From positions 1 to 5,493 of the forward strand of contig CAKSBK010000085.1 of the NCBI GenBank assembly GCA_934438035.1: a stretch of DNA of 5,493 bases. The letters run 5' to 3'. Source of the DNA: an uncultured Christensenellaceae bacterium (lineage in GTDB: Bacteria; Bacillota; Clostridia; Christensenellales; Christensenellaceae). The translations under genes and the position numbers were made by a program. Positions 5,250-5,493 of the stretch are shown one piece after another. The first letter of the stretch is position 1. Each line of letters begins with the position of its first letter. The notes under the pieces are model-generated. The model worked only from the letters and a program-made list of their open reading frames with translations, had not been told where the DNA came from and did not search any database.

Positions 5250-5493
5250 ATAGCTACTGAAATGCTTATCAATGAGCAGATAACACACCCGGAGGTCAGA
5301 GTAATAGGCGCAAACGGCGAGCAGCTCGGCGTTATGCCCATTGCGCAGGCGTTACGCGAAGCCGAACAGGCCGGTCTTGATCTCGTAAACGTTTCCCCAA
5401 AAGCGGTTCCGCCCGTATGCAAAATAGCCGATTTCGGCAAGCTGCGCTACGAGCAGGAAAAGCGCAAGAAGGAAGCGAAAAAGAACCAGAAGG
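5250..5493 (+). CDS. infC: Translation initiation factor IF-3, N-terminal part (cut by window edge)
   Basis: 81 residues are visible before the right edge. IF3 binds the 30S subunit, prevents premature joining with 50S and checks the start codon and initiator tRNA. The N-terminal domain is unmistakable: [20 protein letters not shown] (6-25), [10 protein letters not shown] (26-35), LDLVNVSP (43-50), [18 protein letters not shown] (54-71), followed by the start of the very basic linker helix ([11 protein letters not shown]). The C-terminal domain lies outside. The start is placed at ATA 5250-5252 on ribosome-binding-site spacing; non-AUG starts (AUU, AUA, AUC) are well known for infC and allow IF3 to repress its own translation. 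An in-frame ATG at 5232 or 5262 would give a protein six residues longer or four shorter, and gene callers restricted to ATG/GTG/TTG will choose one of these. rpmI and rplT are expected downstream but are not in the window. Confidence 0.93.
   Translation, partial: MATEMLINEQITHPEVRVIGANGEQLGVMPIAQALREAEQAGLDLVNVSPKAVPPVCKIADFGKLRYEQEKRKKEAKKNQK

Noticed and set aside
5207..5440. Minus-strand frame opposite infC
   Set aside because: It is antisense to the unmistakable IF3 N-terminal domain and to the infC ribosome binding site.

Overview
The window is an ordinary-looking stretch of core chromosome from a low-to-mid GC Gram-positive bacterium, most likely an anaerobic, possibly uncultured member of the class Clostridia. 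The assignment is inference. It rests on strong AGGAGG-type ribosome binding sites, an AT-rich base composition, a DUF951 gene beside an MscS channel and a membrane-anchored Sip-type signal peptidase, a clostridial-looking phosphoribosyltransferase, and an infC gene behind an attenuator leader. There is no insertion sequence, phage gene, CRISPR array, tRNA or rRNA.

Layout. Positions 1-1837, minus strand: murA (peptidoglycan precursor synthesis) followed after 18 bases by a type I phosphoribosyltransferase of the adenine phosphoribosyltransferase type, which runs off the left edge. Positions 1838-2024: a divergent promoter region with one sigma-A-like promoter facing murA and one facing mscS. 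Positions 2025-5069, plus strand: a tight cluster of mscS (mechanosensitive channel), a 62-residue DUF951 protein, signal peptidase I and a 456-residue RelA/SpoT-like protein. The first three reading frames overlap one another and the fourth follows after 28 bases, so they are probably co-transcribed. Positions 5066-5249: a near-consensus promoter whose -35 box includes the stop codon of the RelA/SpoT-like gene, then a structured infC leader with a strong intrinsic terminator and a competing antiterminator helix. Positions 5250-5493: the start of infC (translation initiation factor IF3), probably initiated at a rare AUA codon and cut by the right edge.

How the genes work together. The mscS cluster is envelope-themed (osmotic safety valve, protein export processing) with a nucleotide-signalling-like enzyme at its end. 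murA is envelope synthesis on the opposite strand, and infC starts the translation-factor/ribosomal-protein operon that in Firmicutes normally continues with rpmI and rplT (outside this window). The most rewarding points are the RelA/SpoT-like protein, which keeps the acidic catalytic residues but has lost the usual guanine-binding motif, and the infC control region, where two mutually exclusive RNA folds and a non-canonical start codon can be read directly from the sequence. I found no convincing wholly new multi-gene system.
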